9,413 nucleotides of DNA, from positions 1 through 9,413 of the forward strand of contig CANDFO010000083.1 in NCBI GenBank assembly GCA_947384055.1. Reading direction: 5' to 3'. The notes below the pieces were generated by a model. It saw only the letters and a program-made list of their open reading frames with translations, was not told the origin of the DNA and searched no databases. This document shows positions 6,067 to 9,413 of the stretch, one piece after another (position 1 is the first letter of the stretch; every line of letters starts with the position of its first letter). A program made the translations under genes and the position numbers. This DNA is from an uncultured Flavonifractor sp. (lineage in GTDB: Bacteria > Bacillota > Clostridia > Oscillospirales > Oscillospiraceae).

Positions 6067-7080
6067 ATGGAATACAATACTCTTGGGAATACCGGCCTGA
6101 AGGCCGCCGCCATCTCGTTTGGGGGAATCCCCATCCAGCGCTCCGATGAGGCCAATACCCGGGCGGTGGTGGACCGGCTGGAGCGGTACGGCATCAACTA
6201 TATCGACACCGCCCGGGGCTACACCGTGTCGGAGGAATATCTGGGCAGGGCCCTGGAGGGCCGCCGGGACCGGTTTATCCTGGCCACCAAATCCATGGCC
6301 CGGGACTATGACAGCATGAAACGGGATGTGGAGACCAGCCTGACCAACCTGCGGACCGGGTATATCGACCTGTATCAGCTCCACAATCTGGGAGAAAAGG
6401 ATTTTGCCCAGGCATTTGGCCCCGGCGGGGCTTGGGAGGCCCTGGACGAGGCCCGGCGTGACGGAAAGGTCGGGCATATCGGTGTAACCGCCCACAATCT
6501 GGACGCCCTGCGCCGCCTGGTGGAGGAATACGGCGAATTCATTGAGACTGTCATGTTTCCCTATAACATTGTGGAGATTCACGGCCATGACGTGCTGGCT
6601 CTGGCCCGGGAGAAGGGGCTGGGGACCATCGCCATGAAACCCCTGGCCGGCGGCAACCTGGAGGATTGGCAGCTGGCCCTGCGGTTTGTGATGGCCTCCG
6701 GCGTGTGTGATATTGCCATACCCGGCATGGGCTCGGCGGAGGAGGTGGACCGCAACGCCGCCGCCGCGGAGGAGCTCTCCCCCCTGACGGAAGAGGAGCT
6801 GGCCCGCTGCGAGGCCATTCGGAAGGAGCTGGGAAGTCATTTCTGCCGCCGGTGCGGATACTGCGCTCCCTGCCCCAGCGGAATCGACATTCCCGGCTGC
6901 TTCCTCATGGCCAATTACCTGCGGAAATACGACCTGAGCGAGTGGGCCCGGGCGCGGTATAAGGCGATGCCCTTCCACGCCGGCTCCTGCGTCATGTGCG
7001 GCGCCTGTGAGCGGCGCTGTCCCTACAACCTGCCCATCCGGGACATGCTGGAGCAGGTGGCCAGGGATTTCGGATACTGA
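6067..7080 (+). CDS. Aldo/keto reductase with C-terminal 2x[4Fe-4S] domain
   Basis: The protein has 337 residues in two parts. Residues 1 to about 250 form an AKR barrel with the catalytic tetrad D47, Y52, K75 and H106 and the NAD(P)-side strand IAMKPLAGG at 188-196. Residues 258-337 are ferredoxin-like. One cysteine set is C260, C263, C266, C269-Pro and the other is C308, C311, C314, C318-Pro, suited to two [4Fe-4S] clusters. Such AKR/Fe-S proteins are common in anaerobes, and most have no proven substrate. A cytosolic oxidoreductase linking NAD(P)H and ferredoxin-type electron flow is an inference. ATG 6067 is preferred to GTG 6055, since GGAG (6057-6060) sits 6 nt ahead of the ATG. The gap to uvrB is 38 bp with no terminator, and the next gene starts 14 bp after its stop. 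No direct tie to DNA repair is visible. Confidence 0.92.
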   Translation: MEYNTLGNTGLKAAAISFGGIPIQRSDEANTRAVVDRLERYGINYIDTARGYTVSEEYLGRALEGRRDRFILATKSMARDYDSMKRDVETSLTNLRTGYIDLYQLHNLGEKDFAQAFGPGGAWEALDEARRDGKVGHIGVTAHNLDALRRLVEEYGEFIETVMFPYNIVEIHGHDVLALAREKGLGTIAMKPLAGGNLEDWQLALRFVMASGVCDIAIPGMGSAEEVDRNAAAAEELSPLTEEELARCEAIRKELGSHFCRRCGYCAPCPSGIDIPGCFLMANYLRKYDLSEWARARYKAMPFHAGSCVMCGACERRCPYNLPIRDMLEQVARDFGY

Positions 7081-7094
7081 CGGAGGCGGATTCT

Positions 7095-7436
7095 ATGGCG
7101 TTCATCTCCCTGCTGATTTTGTGCCCGCTGATGCTGGGGGTGCTCTTTCTCATCCTGCTTCTCCCTGCCCTGGGGTGGGCCCTGAACGTGGTCGCCTGGT
7201 TTCTGCTGGCCGTGAACCTGGCGCTTCTGATTCTGCTCCTGATCCTCCGCTCCAAGTGGAAGGGGACGGGGCGGCAGGACCCGGTCTATATCGACCGCTT
7301 TACCGGCTGGCGGCGGGCGGGGCTCCTGGCGGTGAAATACCTGCTTCTGCTGGCCCCCATTTGGGAGGGAACCGTTGTGGCGCTGTGCACCCTCTACCTG
7401 GCCGTCCAGCCCATTCAGCGGTTTCTGCTGGCGTGA
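7095..7436 (+). CDS. Small membrane protein of unknown function
   Basis: The protein has 113 residues and no recognised family. Membrane segments are predicted at about 4-24, 29-51 and 82-104. The loop between the second and third (52-74) is basic and aromatic (RSKWKG, DRFTGWRR), so it probably faces the cytosol. No catalytic motif, lipobox or cleavable signal is visible. The SD GGAGG (7082-7086) is well placed before the ATG. It begins 14 bp after the aldo/keto reductase stop, and the next gene starts 6 bp after its own stop. Operon membership is clear from spacing, but the function is not. Confidence 0.7.
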   Translation: MAFISLLILCPLMLGVLFLILLLPALGWALNVVAWFLLAVNLALLILLLILRSKWKGTGRQDPVYIDRFTGWRRAGLLAVKYLLLLAPIWEGTVVALCTLYLAVQPIQRFLLA

Positions 7437-7442
7437 GGGCAG

Positions 7443-7634
7443 ATGATGTGGGAGCTTCTGGCCGTGGGCTATGTCATCTGGCGGCCCTTTCTGCTGGGGT
7501 CGCTCTCTCTGGGGTGCTTCGCCCTGGCCGGCCGGACACAGCCGCCAAAACTGCTGCGCGTGATATTTGCCCTGACCGGGGCGCTGGTTCTCGCCTGGGC
7601 CGCGTTCCCCTATCTGGCCGCCCGATTTCCGTAA
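7443..7634 (+). CDS. Very small two-helix membrane protein, unknown
   Basis: The protein has 63 residues (62 if the ATG at 7446 is used). Predicted membrane helices lie at about 4-27 and 38-58, joined by a short basic loop (GRTQPPKLLR). The SD GAGGG (7435-7439) overlaps the stop codon of the previous gene, which suggests translational coupling. Spacing favours ATG 7446 (6 nt) over ATG 7443 (3 nt). No family is recognised. It may work together with the 113-residue membrane protein. uvrA starts 24 bp downstream. Confidence 0.6.
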   Translation: MMWELLAVGYVIWRPFLLGSLSLGCFALAGRTQPPKLLRVIFALTGALVLAWAAFPYLAARFP

Positions 7635-7658
7635 CACCAAAAGGAGGACTTATCGACC

Positions 7659-9413
<1,755 letters not shown>

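Overview
The window looks like chromosomal DNA of a GC-rich member of the Bacillota, most likely a Flavonifractor/Pseudoflavonifractor-type Oscillospiraceae. This placement is inferred from codon usage, strong Shine-Dalgarno sequences, sigma-A promoters with extended -10 elements, a Bacillus-type LexA-like box and an anaerobe-type Fe-S aldo/keto reductase. It is not proven.

The left part (1 to about 1700) is AT-rich and read leftward. It holds a promoter, two adjacent helical-repeat (TPR/PPR-like) ORFs that lie in one frame and may be remains of a single gene or of a damaged gene pair, and a terminator. To their right is a tRNA-Ala(GGC) gene with its own terminator. Upstream of the tRNA is a perfect consensus promoter (TTGACA-17-TATAAT) with an A/T-rich upstream stretch. 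It lies about 210 nt from the tRNA, and the leader between them contains a tRNA-like relic. The 3' end of the tRNA faces the AT-rich ORFs, the usual geometry of a tRNA-associated island, but no att repeat is visible.

The middle (about 1700 to 2476) has no convincing ordinary gene. It contains a tandem series of five stem-loops, one of them a strong bidirectional terminator-like hairpin, then a possible 33-codon ORF, a GC-rich stretch and a 19-codon ORF that looks like a truncated 5' end.

The right part (2477 to 9413) is GC-rich and read rightward. pyrE (orotate phosphoribosyltransferase) has an extended -10 promoter and is followed by a radC-family gene and a short terminator. A second extended -10 promoter, with a LexA-like box in its spacer, starts a tight cluster: uvrB, an aldo/keto reductase with a C-terminal 2x[4Fe-4S] domain, two small membrane proteins of unknown function, and uvrA, which is cut by the window edge. 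UvrA and UvrB together do damage recognition in nucleotide excision repair. The three genes between them share short gaps and are probably co-transcribed. No insertion sequence, CRISPR array, phage gene or clearly new multi-gene system is visible. The best leads are the tRNA leader, the broken repeat-protein locus and the stem-loop array.
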